DNA of 64,000 bases from Alentia gelatinosa (GCA_950022655.1 OX465588.1:27327525-27391524), one strand, 5' to 3'. Counted from the stretch's first letter, positions 34,760 through 48,022 are shown. Translations and numbers: made by a program. Notes: generated from the letters alone by a model not told the origin.

Positions 34760-37180
34760 TGATTCTAGGTGCAAACACTGGTCCCCGCGAGGTATCGCAA
34801 AGGTAAATCCAAAAAGATATAGAATTTTTTTTTCCACAAAAATCTTAATCCAATGTACACTCCTAGCAATGGCGAAACCTGAACGTGCTGCCCAGCCTAG
34901 TGTGTGTGGTGTCCAAAACAAAGCTTCATACTCCGGTCTCTGACACATACACACACAGAGTAGAATGGCCAATTTATCCCGAAACGCTGACACAATTACA
35001 ACTGACTCAATATGAATCAACACCAGTGCGCGATATTAGGTGTATCCACATTGCTGGGGCAGTTGGTTCCACTTAGGGCCGAATTAGTCGCCAATGACGT
35101 CCATCCATGTGGCCATATATTAACCACTCCAAGCGAGTGTGGCGGCACTTCTCCTGTTGTTATCCAAACGGGATTCCATACTAAGGACCAGAGCATAAAC
35201 TTGGCGCACCACTGGGTGTATACAGATGGGTGTACAGGATGCCAGGTGTATACGTAGTCCTGATCCACGCGTACGTCCCAAGGTGTTAAGTGAATAGCTG
35301 TGAAAATGGGTGTTGGATCCTGTAGGGATCCCAGACACATCAAGCCTTGATCCGCTTAATCCATGGGGGTCCTGGGCGGTTAATCCCGAGGCTATCGGTC
35401 CAGATCACAACTGGGTGAATGTGTTCATGTCTGGGGAGTGAAAGTACATAACGGTGGTGGTGGTAAAAGGTACTGAGATGTCTGCTGGTCTTATGGAGAT
35501 GTCACCCAATCACCCAGCACTCAGCCTTTGCCCCTGTACCTAAATCACCTCCACAAGCTGTGAAGGCCCATAGAGGTTGGGTATTTAGGGAAGGGTAGCC
35601 TCCTCTCCTTCCAGTCCATGTCGTGGGGTGCTTCTCCTAACCCCTCACCCTCTCCTCCTGCTCCCAGTCTGACTGCTCCCGTACAATACCCGCCGCCCCC
35701 TAACAACTATGTCGCTAACCCAAATATTTAACCAGCGATGAAAATCCACCAATATGCTAAGCTCGAGTGACGCGCAGGGAACAAGCTCAATACACGACTT
35801 CTGCCTCTAGTGGTAGAAGTGGGTACTACTGACTGTCGCCCGGTTACAACTTAACTACTTAGCCCGCTGCTGCTGGTGCCCCAATTAAACCTATTCGCAT
35901 GTCTCTGGTTGTTTTGTTTTTTCGTGGATATATTTTATTTCCCGGCCGTTGATAAACGGTCCTATAGACACAGCGGGAAGTTCTTGAGTGCCTAGTCGAC
36001 CTTTAAGGAGGTTTTTAAGTGAGATAAATGCAACGAATCCGACCTCACTAAACATGCACGCTACAGAATGAGGATAGATTTGTGGCGTTTTTATTTTGCC
36101 GCCAATTCCATGGAGCAGATGACATTTCATTAAGTATGCACAGTGCGGATATAATCAACGATAACTGATGGCAGCCTCCTAACATGCATAATACTTACAT
36201 GCAGATGACAACTGTGCATGGAAATATGTGTGAAGGATTGCGTGGGCACACACACACCACATCCTATTTTCTGGTGACTGATCTTAAGTTATTATCTCCT
36301 CCTTCGCAATCTGTCTACCGTCTGAAGGATGGATTAGCCAATCATTAAACACCTTAAGTACTCAGTGCAGGACAGATTGAACTGATAGGTGACCACTTAC
36401 CAGGGACCTGTTAACTAAACAAACATAAAACCTGAAGCGGATGTCATACCATTCCAGGTATAGGCCAAATAGCTATAAGCTACTTGAGTAGCTGCAACCT
36501 AAAGGTATAAAAACACAATGCTATCTGAGCAGAGCATAGAGCACTGAGAGCCAGTGTTTGATCATAATCCCTACTGGATCACAATGTGAGAGACCAAGTC
36601 CACCCGGTCCACTGTAACACCCACTCGGACATGGTAGGGCCCCTTAAGATGGTGAAAATAGACTCATTATGCGTGGGTGTCCCGTGAAGGTTGGTTATGA
36701 TAGGGCTGTGGCCCATGCAAGCATCCCCCCAACCCCACGCAGTGCATAGGACTGAGGGTCTCGCGCTTTCTCGTGCTCATCCCATTGTTCCCACGTGACC
36801 AGCGTCTGTAACTAAAATAGCCTCAAGACAGGAGCCGGTTTCATAAATCTGAATTTCGTGTGAGAAAAAAAGTGATTTCAGACAGCGCTGAAAATACATT
36901 CTCATTGCGGGAACTATGATAAAACAACATAAATTTACACCTCCACATATATACCTTCATCTTAAACAATGGAAAGATTCACACAGTGTTGAAGAAGAAT
37001 GTTATTAACTTTTTAAGTAGCGTCTTGTTGTGTTTGAATTTGACACTGCTAAGATGAACGGTTATTTACTCAGACAATAAAGTGAAGTCTGGTTGTGGGC
37101 AGAGAGGGAGTTCTCAAAGCTGGTTTGAGGATCCGGATACAGAAATAAAGTCGGCTGACTTTCACTTGTCTGGTGAATGT
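34760..37180. other. intergenic DNA upstream of the putative exon
   Basis: If the exon is real its promoter lies here. No TATA box is obvious just upstream. A tATAAAAA word at 36508 is unsupported. The frames at 34566-35343 on both strands are mutual shadows. Confidence 0.3.
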
Positions 37181-37194
37181 ACCTTGTGTATTCA

Positions 37195-37620
37195 ATTAGC
37201 AGAGCACGCTCATAATACAGAGACACAGACACAGGCAGAGAGACAGATACAGAGACACAGACAGCCTCAGAATATAGATACAACCACATAGACATAGACA
37301 TAGATACACTCAGACAAACATAGACACGGACCTACACACAGATACACTCAGACACAAACACACTCACGTAGACACATACAGACCCACACAGAGACACTCA
37401 GACACATACATAGACATGGACCCACACACAACCACATACAGCCTCAGACATAGACACAACCACACAGACACAGACACAAACACACACAAACACATAAAGA
37501 CCCACACACAAACTCACTCAGACACACAAATACACACATAGACACACACAGAGAAACTCAGACACACAAATACGCACACAGACACACACATACCCACACA
37601 CAGACACAGACGTAGAGAGA
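37195..37620. repeat. degenerate CA/GACA-rich simple array
   Basis: Runs of ACACAGACACA, CATAGACACA and CACTCAGACACA words, with no stable unit length. This is low-complexity DNA. Confidence 0.9.
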
Positions 37621-37982
37621 CAAACTGCGCATGCTCAGAGAGCTCCCCATTCTGAACACTTCACATAATAACCAGCGACCGTCGGCGAGACAGGATGCGC
37701 CGGTACCAGCAATTTGTCTCCAATGACAGTGATTCTTTCTGCGAGTCGTCGTCTGCCAGTAATTGTGGATTATACCGCTGTGTGCCTTCCCCGTTAACTT
37801 CTGCCATTATCGCTCGTCCCACCTCACTTTTCACACCGAGTTAAAACTGATTTCTATTAACGTGTCTGTCAGGTGGGAGGCGGCGTTAACCAGTGGGCAC
37901 GGTGCCAGGGGGTGTCAGTAAAACGACGCTCAACCCGCAGGTGTTTCTGAAAGCCCAGTCTCAAGATGTTGGTTACGTCGCA

Positions 37983-38275
37983 TTCAATACTAAGAAGGAA
38001 CTGCATCGAGATCCATGGGCACTAAGAATATGCCATCAGTTTTGGTTGCGGAGTAATCCGTATTAATCCGTAGCAAACCACAATGAATGGCATATTTTCC
38101 GTGGCTATGTATTAAGGACGGCTCAGATTTTATCCCGCCCCTATCAGTTACTGATTGGCTAACTTCTGTGACATAATCCCCCATTTAGTATTTCTTCTAA
38201 ATACTCCATGAGTATTGATTATGAGTTCCCCATGTTAAGTCTATGGGGTAAATAAACCAGGGCTGAGATAATGGC
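37983..38275 (-). repeat. foldback/MITE family A, copy 4
   Basis: Reverse orientation relative to 32253-32515. It starts AAGGAACTGCATCGAGATCC and ends CATGTTAAGTCTATGGGG, then CAGGGCTGAGATAA. A partial hairpin lies between (GGTTGCGGAGTAATCC / CCGTAGCAAACC). Confidence 0.65.
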
Positions 38276-38287
38276 GAATTCGCCACA

Positions 38288-38430
38288 TGTGTTTGTTTGA
38301 TTTAACGTTAAGTCAACCATCAGGTCTTTTTCAACGTTCAGCTTTTCTCAGTGATTTTATACCACGAGGGTGGTGACCAAGATGAATTTGGGTAGAAATC
38401 TCACTCCTACATTTATATGGGGAAATCCCC
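38288..38430 (-). repeat. SINE family S, copy 4 (tail half only)
   Basis: TTTGTTTGATTTAACGTTAAG, GCTTTTCTCAGTGATTTTA, GGGTGGTGACCAAG and GTAGAAATCTCACTCCTAC match the tail and central body of copies 2 and 3. The head is missing. Confidence 0.6.
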
Positions 38431-39590
38431 TTGTTTTGAAGAAGTTACACAATAATTTAGTTTTGGGATTCAAATTTATGATCACTTGAACAGGCCACAT
38501 TCCCTTCCTCTTGTAAAAGATGTAACAACAGATTAGACAATAACATTGCACGTGGTATCCTTGGTTTACACTGTAAACTTCAAGTAAGTAGACATATTGT
38601 GATTGTTTCGATACATTGCAGGGGAAAATCCAAAACGGGGCGACTTCGTTTCGGGGCGAGAAAAGCTCGGGGCGACTTCGTCTCGGGGTGAGTTATCCAA
38701 TATTCCTTCGTTTCGGGCGAGTTCTCCTGTAACTTCTATCGCATTTGTTCTAAGCTGAACAAACAAAAAATCTCCGCCTCTGCACTCGTCCTACTGCCAG
38801 GGGCCGGGTCTCTATGGCCTGTTTTGTTGTGTATTTTTATATCTTATTTATATTTTTTGTGATGTTTTCTCCTCCTCGTTGAGACTAAGAAGTCTCTGGC
38901 TCCGGGGACAGATGAAAAAGTGTCTCGGGTCCGTGACTTCTGTACATAAGCATACTCCCCGTCTGACATCAGCTGGTGGTGAACAGGGAGTGGTGTGTGT
39001 GTCTGTGTGGAGGTGGCGGGGTGGCTGTGTGTATCACTGACTGCCTCTGTCATCCTCGCAGAATAACTCACTGACTGATTGACTGACTGACTGACTAAGA
39101 GATCAACTAACTGACTGCCTACCTTATGGCAACTTGAGCAGTAGTTAGACAGTAGGATAAAGCCCGTTTCCATTGGCCAATTATTCGACACCGATCTACA
39201 GTCAGGAACCAATGATAGATTCTTTGGGTGCGTCAGATCAGTGAATGAAAAAAGAGACCTGCAGAGAATGCTCACTAATGAATTTAGTATGGATTATGTA
39301 AAAGGCCACCACCAACAGATTTTTAATCTGTGTGTACCTGGAAAATACTTTTAAAAAAAGGTACCATCTTAAAGGGTCAATGAACCAGAGACTCACACAC
39401 TATGTCTATGGGTTTGAAGTTGGTGTTAAAAAAAATCAAGTCTTACTTAAGTTAAGGTGTGGACCTGTGGACAGAGTCAGTCATATCCCACTCCAGAGTA
39501 ATGACCAACAGCCGTCCGTGGTGCAATTGAATTCATTTGAGTGCAATGAATACATCAAAATGAATGTCACCGCTTGTAGTAGGACCGATG
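38430..39590. other. intergenic DNA
   Basis: GGGGCGACTTCGT-type words recur three times at 38635-38720. GACTGACT repeats occur near 39070-39095. A 143-codon minus frame (38844-39275) crosses these simple repeats and is not credible. Confidence 0.35.
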
Positions 39591-39594
39591 GAAA

Positions 39595-39755
39595 TCGGAA
39601 AAATTAATGTGGTTTGTGTGGGAGGTATGAACCACTTTTGTGGTGTGAATAAGGCACATTGTATTCTCTTTGTTTTACACACACAAAGAATGATTCGATA
39701 AACTGAAAATGAAAACAAGGATTTCCTAGGAAAAGAGTAAAACTGCCATCTCTGA
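39595..39755 (+). repeat. repeat family B, copy 7 (3' part)
   Basis: GGAGGTATGAACCAC, TGGTGTGAATAAGGC, TGTATTCTCTTTGTTTTACAC, AAACTGAAAATGAAAACAAGG and AAACTGCCATCTCTGAG. Confidence 0.6.
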
Positions 39756-40405
39756 GATACACGGCGATGGAACGAGATGCAGCCAGGTACTGTGAGACAC
39801 GGCCCGACCCTGCTAGCCGAATTCTGGCCGGTCTCCATTCCCACTGAGCATGTTGCATGCACCGCGAGCAGGTCTCCTGTTCATCATGTGTCCAGATAAA
39901 ACGGCGGATCTGGGGACTGTAATTACAGTACATACGGCGGACATATCGCCCGCACCTTATCTCCGTCCGCTAACTGGGTATTGTCGTTCGCTGATAACGA
40001 TACCCACAGTCAGAGTGGTCAGTCAGGTTTCCCTGCGTAACCACCGATAAGCCAACCCACTATCTGCCCCACCTGCTGACCACCGCGCCCCTGGTGGCAA
40101 GGTTGTCAGGCCACTTCCGGCCGCTGTGAGCCAGCAGTCACATGGGCGATAGCTACTGACATGCTGAGGACAAGCGAATCTGCAGCAGGCCGACTGACCA
40201 TGTGGAGTGGTCACTCTCCTAGCAGATATCAGGGGAGGGTTGGAGGATGGTGGTTATTATCTATCTGTGGAATTCTGATAAAATGTTATCCATTGGGATG
40301 CTGGAATATTATGGCAATGTCCCTTGTTACGAGTCTGACTTGTAATAATAAAATGTCCTGTATACCCTACAAGCCTAGTAGAGAACATCATAGGTCATCT
40401 AGGAT
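39755..40405. other. intergenic DNA
   Basis: No supported gene. The GC content is moderate. Confidence 0.3.
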
Positions 40406-40407
40406 AA

Positions 40408-40545
40408 TCTCACCCCTGGTATTTTTCCCCATGGACTTAACATTGGGAACTTGTAATCAATGTCCATGGAGTATTTAGAAAAAAACTCAATAGGGGATTA
40501 TGTCACAAAATTGTCAGCCAATTAGTCAATGGTAGGGGGAGATAT
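40408..40545 (+). repeat. foldback/MITE family A, half copy
   Basis: The left half only: ATCTCACCCCTGGTATTTT, CCCCATGGACTTAACATTGG, ATGGAGTATTTAG, GCCAATTAGTCAATGG and GGGGGAGATA. A related right-half fragment (GTGAATTACTTTGC) appears at about 40811. Confidence 0.6.
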
Positions 40546-41944
40546 TGTATGGAAGACCAGCGTTAAACGTTGAATGCAATAAAGATCATTCATTCAGATA
40601 TATTCAAAAAGCTATGCAAGTTTACAGCTTCACTTAGACTTGCTTAAGTCTTTGATTATGAACAGTCATTAAATGATTGAAGAAAATCAGAATAAAGTTC
40701 ATTATATATATCCATCTCTAACTGGCCCATGTATCCCAGCGAGGTGGGGTAAGGTATGTGAAGGGGTAGCCATAGGATGCAGGGACTGGAGCCAGTCTAG
40801 ACTTCACTTTGTGAATTACTTTGCTAATCAAACCTGATAGGATACAAGTTCTGACTGTCAACTTTCATAGGTTTCCTCTATAATCCATGAGGCTGTGTTT
40901 TGTGTATCTGTTATGTCAGGCCAAGATCCCCTGTATCTTCTATTATCATTGAGGACAATATCAATTGATACAATATCATTGTACACATGTACTTACATCC
41001 AACACGTTGTAGCCTTATCTACCCAGTATCTCCTCGGCCTGCCTGGTAAAGACCCACTCCTGAGACTATACGGTAGAGTCTGTGTATATATAATACAAAC
41101 CTACCTGGTAATTATTCCTATTGACATTTCTGTATAGGGGCTTACTGTAGCTTCATATGCAGTGTGCGTTTGGTTCTTATATAAACATTTCTATGGGAAG
41201 GCACGCTTGATGCTGGCTTGCATTGATGGCGGTCGAACCCGCACTGAGTGAAGTCTATTGGAATCGACTGAGACCATAAAGCGACACGAGCGATGATAAC
41301 AACACCCACCGACACCGGGGGATGGCTGGGCAAGGTGGCAGTTTGTCTGTGGAGAAGATCACAAGGCATAATATGCTCAACGTCAGGATGACTCTCTGAG
41401 TCCATCCCACAGACATACACATAAACCGACCGGCTGTCAAAAACATCAAACACTGCCTGTCGCCGCGTACCAGCATCATTTCTTGTTGCCATGGAAACTT
41501 TAGAGTCGGAGCTGGTAACCGGTGGGATAGGTGGTTATCATTATTCATAAAGCCATCTTTCTTTTATTTTATGGAAGTATCTGCAGGGAACTACTGTGGG
41601 ATTCGGTTCTATCACAAGGATATGGAGAAGTTTCCCAGGAAGGGGATTATCATTGCTAAGTATACCCGGCATGAGTTGGGTGTTATCTGATGGAACATCA
41701 TTCGCCTCACTTTCCTATACACAGGCGGATATAGAGTCCAACTCTTCACAAGTTAACCTCAAAGAGCCCCCACTATCTCCAATCATCCCATGCCCACTGC
41801 CCTGTGCACTGACATAAAGCGAATACAATGCTGCTTCCACCGGTCCGATATTTTTTGCCTTGCTAACTCGGGCTGTGAGATGCACTATCTGGCTGGATCT
41901 TCCTAAATCGTGTCAGATCTGCTTTTCTGACAAACCCTTTTATA
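40546..41944. other. intergenic DNA with an unconvincing frame
   Basis: A 116-codon minus frame (41142-41492) starts in good context (TTTCCATGG) but has no recognisable domain or splice donor that would confirm it. No other feature is visible. Confidence 0.3.
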
Positions 41945-42205
41945 TGGGATGTCAGTTGGGGGTCATCGAAAAATAGGAAATATTTTTCATATGGAATTTA
42001 CTGCTTCAGAGAGACATGGAAAACAATATATCGTTATTGACCATGGAATGGGGCTGGGGAAAGTGGGGAGGTTTGAACTACTGTTCATTGGGGGTGAATA
42101 AGGCCCAATTCATTCTCTTTTCGTTTTACAAACACAAAAAAGAAATATATCAACTGAAAATGAAAACAAGGATTTCCTTGGAAAAGAGGAAAATTGTCAT
42201 CTCTC
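41945..42205 (+). repeat. repeat family B, copy 8
   Basis: A full-length copy: GGATGTCAGTTGGGGGTC, AAATATTTTTCATATGG, CTTCAGAGAGAC, GGAATGGGGCTGGGG, TGTTCATTGGGGGTGAATAAGG and TTTCCTTGGAAAAGAGG, with a terminal ATTGTCATCTCT. Confidence 0.65.
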
Positions 42206-43535
42206 TATCATCACTCAAGGCTACCCATTGTGGATATTTCACACCAAAGTGATCCAGGCGGGCACTCTCAGATGATTCAACCCGACCTTGCAAGTAAAAA
42301 CAATCGGCCAGGATCGGCTGAGATCGCGCATCCTGGTGGAACACACGCTTTAAGGCATAACACGAAGTTCGGGCCCAGCATAGTTTCCCGTAATACACCT
42401 GCGAGTTTGCAGTTTCCTCTTTTCACTTCTGAACGCTTCTACACAGGCATCCCGAAACCTAATCTCACTTTACCAAGTGTTTTGTACCTACACCTATAGT
42501 AACCCTTTTTCCGTATACAAGGTTTTATGGGAAAATTCTTTTCTATTGAAGGTCATGTACATGTAGGTGTAGAAATACAGTGAACGCATCAGTCAAGCAC
42601 CGAACACAATAGACAAATCAGTCTGGAGGAGGGAGTAGGAGATATAGATGTCATTCGAGGACCACTTCAGACCAGACGGACAGATAATCAATTTAAACAT
42701 GCTTCACTCTCCAATCACTGCAGGCTTTTCCTTCCTCACTTGCAGTTTCTCAATGCAAATCACTGGCGCAGCCTTGAGTGGTTTGGTCAGTCATGTAAAT
42801 ATGTTGATATGGTTTATAACTTCTCAGAGCATACGAGACTAGTTATTTGTTTAAACAAATTCAAATTAAGTCTATTTTCAACCCTATCAACATTAGAAAT
42901 TGGAAACTGGAAAAGGACATAAAATAGTGCCTTTGAGCTGATGTAGTATTGCAAAGGTAAAGAAACCATCCTGAATTTAAGAGAAATTACCCACTCTTGT
43001 TAATTTTGTTGTTGTAGTGTTTTTTCACGCCATCTCAAACTTGTGAATTAACATTTCTTGTTCACTCAATGACCTCTACTCGTCAGACCCCAACAAGAAA
43101 CGATCTTCCGGTGAATTCAACGGTGTACCACACAGTTAACGTAACCACCAGGGCTGGATGTTCCACCGAAATGGTAGTTCTTTGTATACATAACTTTTTG
43201 ACGAGGGAAGAAAAAAAGTGGAGCAGTCAGCTCTGACCCGTGTGGTCGGCGTCATGAGCCGGTGTGGTTTGCGCTTCCTCCCGGTGGTGCCATGGAGAAA
43301 TGCGGCCTCCTCCTGCGACCACGGGCGGCACCACCCTCACCCCGGGGCCGTGTTTACTGCGCTGGGAGATTGTCTGGGGAGAGTGATGCGTTTTTATTTC
43401 GCATCATCCCACACGGTGTCCGTCACGAGGCTCCGTTTCGCACGCCCTGTTTTCAACATCCGCTGCGGAGGCTGCGACCTCCGCCTAGACTTGCACAAGA
43501 CTTGTTTTTATTGCCTTTTACACCCAGGAAATATA
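42205..43535. other. intergenic DNA with a GC-rich stretch
   Basis: 43220-43510 is CpG-rich compared with its surroundings and opens two overlapping plus frames (43218-43574 and 43262-43741). Neither is recognisable, and both run into a MITE. Confidence 0.3.
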
Positions 43536-43537
43536 GA

Positions 43538-43838
43538 TTATCTCAACCCTGGTATTTTTGTCCAATACGCTTAACATTGCTAACTTGTTCTCCATGCCCC
43601 TATGGGTATTACAGTCTGTTCTCGATGGTTTATAACGTCATATATCCAATGGGTCGCCTGTTCCATAAGGATGTACAGAGGTTAGATAAATACATAAAGC
43701 AACTTGTGTTGGTCGAAGTCATCGTTCTCCAATTTGTTTGAACATTATGCAATATTCATTCGGCCTGGTTCATATCGCTCCACGTCAAACTAGTGGAGAA
43801 CAACAACTATGATCAAAACTTTTGGGTTTCTTCCTTTA
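43538..43838 (+). repeat. foldback/MITE family A, copy 5
   Basis: Starts ATTATCTCAACCCTGGTATT and contains ACGCTTAACATTGCTAAC and GTTCTCCATGCCCCTATGGG. Hairpin arms CGTTCTCCAATTTG / TAGTGGAGAACAACAA surround CATTCGGCCTGGTTC. It is closest to 21165-21468. Confidence 0.7.
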
Positions 43839-43839
43839 T

Positions 43840-46690
43840 CTATACTGCAGTTATTCTACTGGTTTAACCTGCAATCTTATTCCTCTTTTCTAATAGAAAT
43901 AGCACTTTACTTGTGCTTAATAAGATATGTATAATGAATACTAGCCTTGACACTTTTCATCAAAATATCAGCAAAATTAATAATATCTGAGGAATATTGA
44001 ATTATAAGAGAATTTATCTTAGATTGAAGGATGCACAAATCTACTTCTTCCTACCCTTTGGACAAAAATATGAAACAGAGAGTAAAAGAATGAGAGGAAA
44101 AGGTTCTTTCCTCTCGTGTTTTGTTTCGTGCCTGACACAGCTTTTTTTGTTAAATATAGTTTTCCATCGGACACTTCGTATTTACTAAATCTTAAAATAT
44201 GTGCGCATATTTGCATACAACTGCATACAATTATTTACAATAATGATTGCTGAGCTGTTTTCGTACATGTGGGCTTATATATGTGTGCCATTGGCTGTTA
44301 GTCTAACAATAATAGGTTATCGTCCGCCCTCATTTGATAGAAACCCAGGCCTCGAGGCTTTTCCACACACTACATACATCACACTGCTATCTGTATCCAC
44401 TTCGACCCGAAAACAAATTATTCCCAGGAGAGATATTGAAGACTAACTTTCTTTTGACGGATATTTAGTAATTGAGTATGAGTCAGTAAGTATGATAATG
44501 ATATACATGTATGTATCTAATTCGCGAAAAATTGAACTTACATTTACACTTTACTTATAGAATTAGTCTCCGCTCTGGCTTCCTGAGCTTAGTTTATAAT
44601 TATTGTGTACACCGCCGACATGGAACAAAGCTTTTGTGTTCTGGAGGTGGCCATCTTGCCCCTGACGCCAAACACAACAAAAAGAAAGAATTTAGGCTTG
44701 TCATAGAGTTTTTTTTATATCATCTCATGATAAACAATGGATTTTGATAACTCATAACTACAGTAGCGCTATCTTATAATTTCCTTGCGAATGGTCGTGG
44801 AACTATTGTGTCCTATACACCAGAATCAACAACCTCATATCAATTTGTTATAACCATATTCATCCTTCATCATTTTTACAAGTTTTTTTTCTTTGACTGG
44901 GAAAAACCTAAGGAATCCTTTTAATAACAACGAGCCTCAAGTCAATACAGGAGGTCCTATATTGACTTAAGACGAATGCCTATAGACAGTAAGCGCTAAG
45001 TTCTGATACGCTGGGCAACTGCGACATCTGCCTTGTATGGGTTTATAGACGCCTTGAGGCCAGGACGATTTGAGCCCTGGTCGCCTTGAGCCTTTCTATG
45101 GACGCCTTGAGCCTGCTACCCCTTTTGGAAGGCTTGAGCCTCTAGGTGTAAACACTTTGAAAAGTAAACTACTTTATTTATATAATAGTCATATATACAC
45201 AACCTTAACCCTGATCCAACTCTATAACTCTAACCCGCCAGTCGGAACTGGTCTCAAGGCGTCCATCAAGTAGGCTGAAAGCGTCCACTTTTTCGCGCTG
45301 ACAGGGGACTCAAACGGTAAAAAGGCTCAAGGCGTCCCTTTTATGCCGCGGTGGTTATGCAGTGTCTGCTATGATGCAAAGTAGCCTACACTGGGCACCT
45401 GACTTTCTGCGATCCGCCACTCACTGAACGGCTGGGTGTGTATATGCCTACCGTAGCCTACTACAAGAGAGACTATATTGACTAAAGACTATAATGCCTA
45501 TAGGCAGCAAGCCGAAAGTTCTTATACTATCTCCTTAATTGATTTCCTACTCAATGACATGCCAGGTAGCAGTAACATGTACATTGCATGAGATTTTGCT
45601 ATTGGTATTCCTTGCAGTAGGCCTACCCTAGATTTTTTTTTCAAATCGTAATTGGCGCATTGCATGCATGACCAGAATCAACTGTATTCCAGGGTTTGAT
45701 AAGTACCCAAATACTTTCACTTGGGACCGTGCTCGGTTGGCAGAATTTTTGGTAATGGTAGATTCATAATAAAATGTAAGCCTATCTAAATATAGGCTAT
45801 ATATATATAATGCCATGAATATAGTATTTTGATATCAATATTCCGGTATATATATATATACTCCAGCTCACTCACGTAAATACTACCGGTACATAAGATT
45901 ATAATGATATCTAGGCCTAATATTATTGATTGTTAGGAGAGTTAGCTCTACGCTGCCAAACCTAATAATGGCATAAGCCAGTGTTAAGGACCAAAGCCTT
46001 TGACACAGGCCCACGCACTTGATTAAGATGCTCGGTATCTAGATTATGGGTCAGTATGGTCTTACCTTTTGATCGGTGTAGAAGTAAAAGTGGTCAGGCA
46101 GCTAATGCTTCAGCCTGGCGAAGTAGACGGTACTCCTTCGGATAACAGCTCAATCCAGATTCGTTTTTATGAAGAACACATTCTTGTTCTGTGTAGCGTC
46201 AAATGCAGGGAAATCCATATGCTGTCTGACAGGACAGTGGGGAGCGTGTGGGCTCTTACCCGGTAATCCTACGGCTCGACTCGTGGGAAACCTCCTGGCT
46301 ACCTTTGACGGAGCTTTTCTGACTCAGTATCGGCAGAAAGTGGGGCCGCACCTCCACGCCTCAACTCCGGGCACTGGGCCTCTCCTCAACATGCGCTTTG
46401 CTCCTGCACATCCACATCAACAGCTGTGTCGAGTTGTGTCCTTCGGCATATCAAAGCCACATGAGCATTACGTGAGACCTGTGTGAGAGTGTTGTGATTG
46501 TATGATGCCTGGTGGCTTAGTAAGGACTGGGCAGCGGCGGCTTCCCGGCTGTGGCGGCCTTCGCTCCGGGTTCTCGGCCTTCAACTGGCAGGAGCAGACT
46601 GGAGACCGACGCTACCGGTCCGCTCTACGATCCAGCCCCAGTAAATGCGTCCAGTCCCACCTAGCCTCTCACAACATCCAGCCACGCTTA
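43840..46690. other. intergenic DNA, AT-rich then GC-rich
   Basis: 43840-45900 is AT-rich with short direct repetition of CGCCTTGAGCC-type words at 45050-45130 and two TA runs near 45800 and 45850. From 46090 to 46690 GC rises. A minus-strand splice donor-like CAAAAG|GTAAGA sits near 46067 but no open exon precedes it. Confidence 0.35.
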
Positions 46691-46840
46691 CCTCTTGGGG
46701 TCAGTCGTCGGCGTTGGGATTTCCTCGTGGGTTCTATCCTCAGATCCGGTGATTTTCCATGTTTTAGTAACAACAGACTCCGGGCTCTGGGTTCATCTCA
46801 GCAGCGAGCGACATCACCTCGAGGGTTCTACTTCCGGGTC
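46691..46840 (-). promoter_or_regulatory. possible TATA-less promoter and non-coding first exon
   Basis: On the minus strand a full ETS site CCGGAAGT (complement of 46830-46837) is followed about 138 bp later by CCAAGAG|GTAAGCGTGG, a consensus donor with GT at 46692-46691. The interval is GC-rich and has no long open frame, as a 5' UTR exon would. This is inference from two motifs. ETS words are not rare in this window. Confidence 0.2.
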
Positions 46841-47355
46841 ACGGCCATCAGACTCCTGACAAGTGCCGCCTCCTGGTGAATTCTAGGGTGACTATTCTGT
46901 ACTCTAGTTCAGCATTTTCCCGCTGGGACGTGAAATAGATATGATATCCATTCTTTGCTTTTACTGTATCTTATCTTTCGAGCTTCGTTATCAAATCATC
47001 ACTACTCTTTCGACTACAACAATTCCATAGCTATCTGAATTTCTGTCTCTCGCATTTAGGCTGCTTTTGAAAGAATTCTCTTCATTTTCAAGGCGTCTAC
47101 CGAGCCCCCCATCCATTGACACTTACCGTACCCGGTACAATATTCTGCAAGGACTTGAGGACATTTATGCAGCATGGGTCTTACTGTGTGAAAAACAACT
47201 TTTTAGAATTTATATATACTATATTATGTTCAGATATCATCATAACAATGACCTATTAATCATGAACTAGCACGGTGAAACACATTTAAAAAGAAAAAAA
47301 AGAATATGTTCGATTCCACTTGTTCTTTGTTCATATCATTTGACCAACTGGTATC
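46840..47355. other. intergenic DNA
   Basis: AT-rich, with no gene or repeat that I can support. Confidence 0.3.
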
Positions 47356-47915
47356 ATTTTAAAGGCATACCAGTACCATATAATTCACAGTGGTGCATCC
47401 TGGTGATTTTTGAAGGTTACAAATTATCATTCAATCTGGTCATTTGTGTTGCATTCTAATTCTAAATGGGTAGATTTAACGTTTTGTCCAGTTTACCCAA
47501 TCTTGATTGGTAAGATAGGCTAATTTAGATTTGCTTGATTTGTAGGCCTGCTGACAAATGTTTTTCTTCAATTCTTTGAGAAAAAAACCCCAGTGACCTA
47601 TGATTTTTAAAACTTAAATGTGTGGTACTATATACATCTACTATATTCCGTGAAAGCTTGAGGAAAATGACATGGGTTTATCTATCTGAGAAACAATTTT
47701 GGGAATTTCTATACATTCTATTGTTAAAACGGTATCATATTGATATTTAAAGTGAACTAAATGATATAGCTAATAATGGTTAGCCCAAATTTTTAAGTTA
47801 GATATTTCTACAAAACCTAGAGATCATCATATTCAATTTTCGGTAAAATCATAGGGGTTTCCATTTTAAGGATAACTTGTCGGATACTCAGACTCAGCGA
47901 CTGGATTTTACAAAT

Positions 47916-47965
47916 AAAAATATGGAACGCTTCACGAATTTGCGTGTCATCCTTGCGCAGGGGCC

Positions 47966-48005
<40 letters not shown>

Positions 48006-48022
48006 ACTGCCGAAGCAAGTAC
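47916..48022 (-). ncRNA. U6: U6 spliceosomal snRNA
   Basis: A complete 107-nt U6 RNA on the minus strand. The 5' stem-loop GTACTTGCTTCGGCAGTAC is followed by ATATACTAAAATTGGAACG, the invariant ACAGAGA box (ACAGAGAAGATTAGCATGG), then CCCCTGCGCAAGGATGACAC with the catalytic AGC-containing core, and GTGAAGCGTTCC before a T5 Pol III terminator at 47916-47920. U6 pairs with the 5' splice site and U2 in the active spliceosome. All core elements look intact, and the compensated 5' stem (GTAC/GTAC) argues for a functional gene rather than a decayed pseudogene. It is transcribed by Pol III from an external promoter. Confidence 0.97.

Noticed and set aside
41225..41275. tRNA-like CGGGTTCGACCGC word on the minus strand
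   Set aside because: B-box similarity only; no A box at the right distance and no cloverleaf.
41142..41492. 116-codon minus frame with good start context
   Set aside because: No domain and no confirming splice site; kept only as a note in the surrounding region.
43262..43741. 159-codon plus frame in GC-rich DNA
   Set aside because: Runs into a foldback MITE and encodes no recognisable domain.
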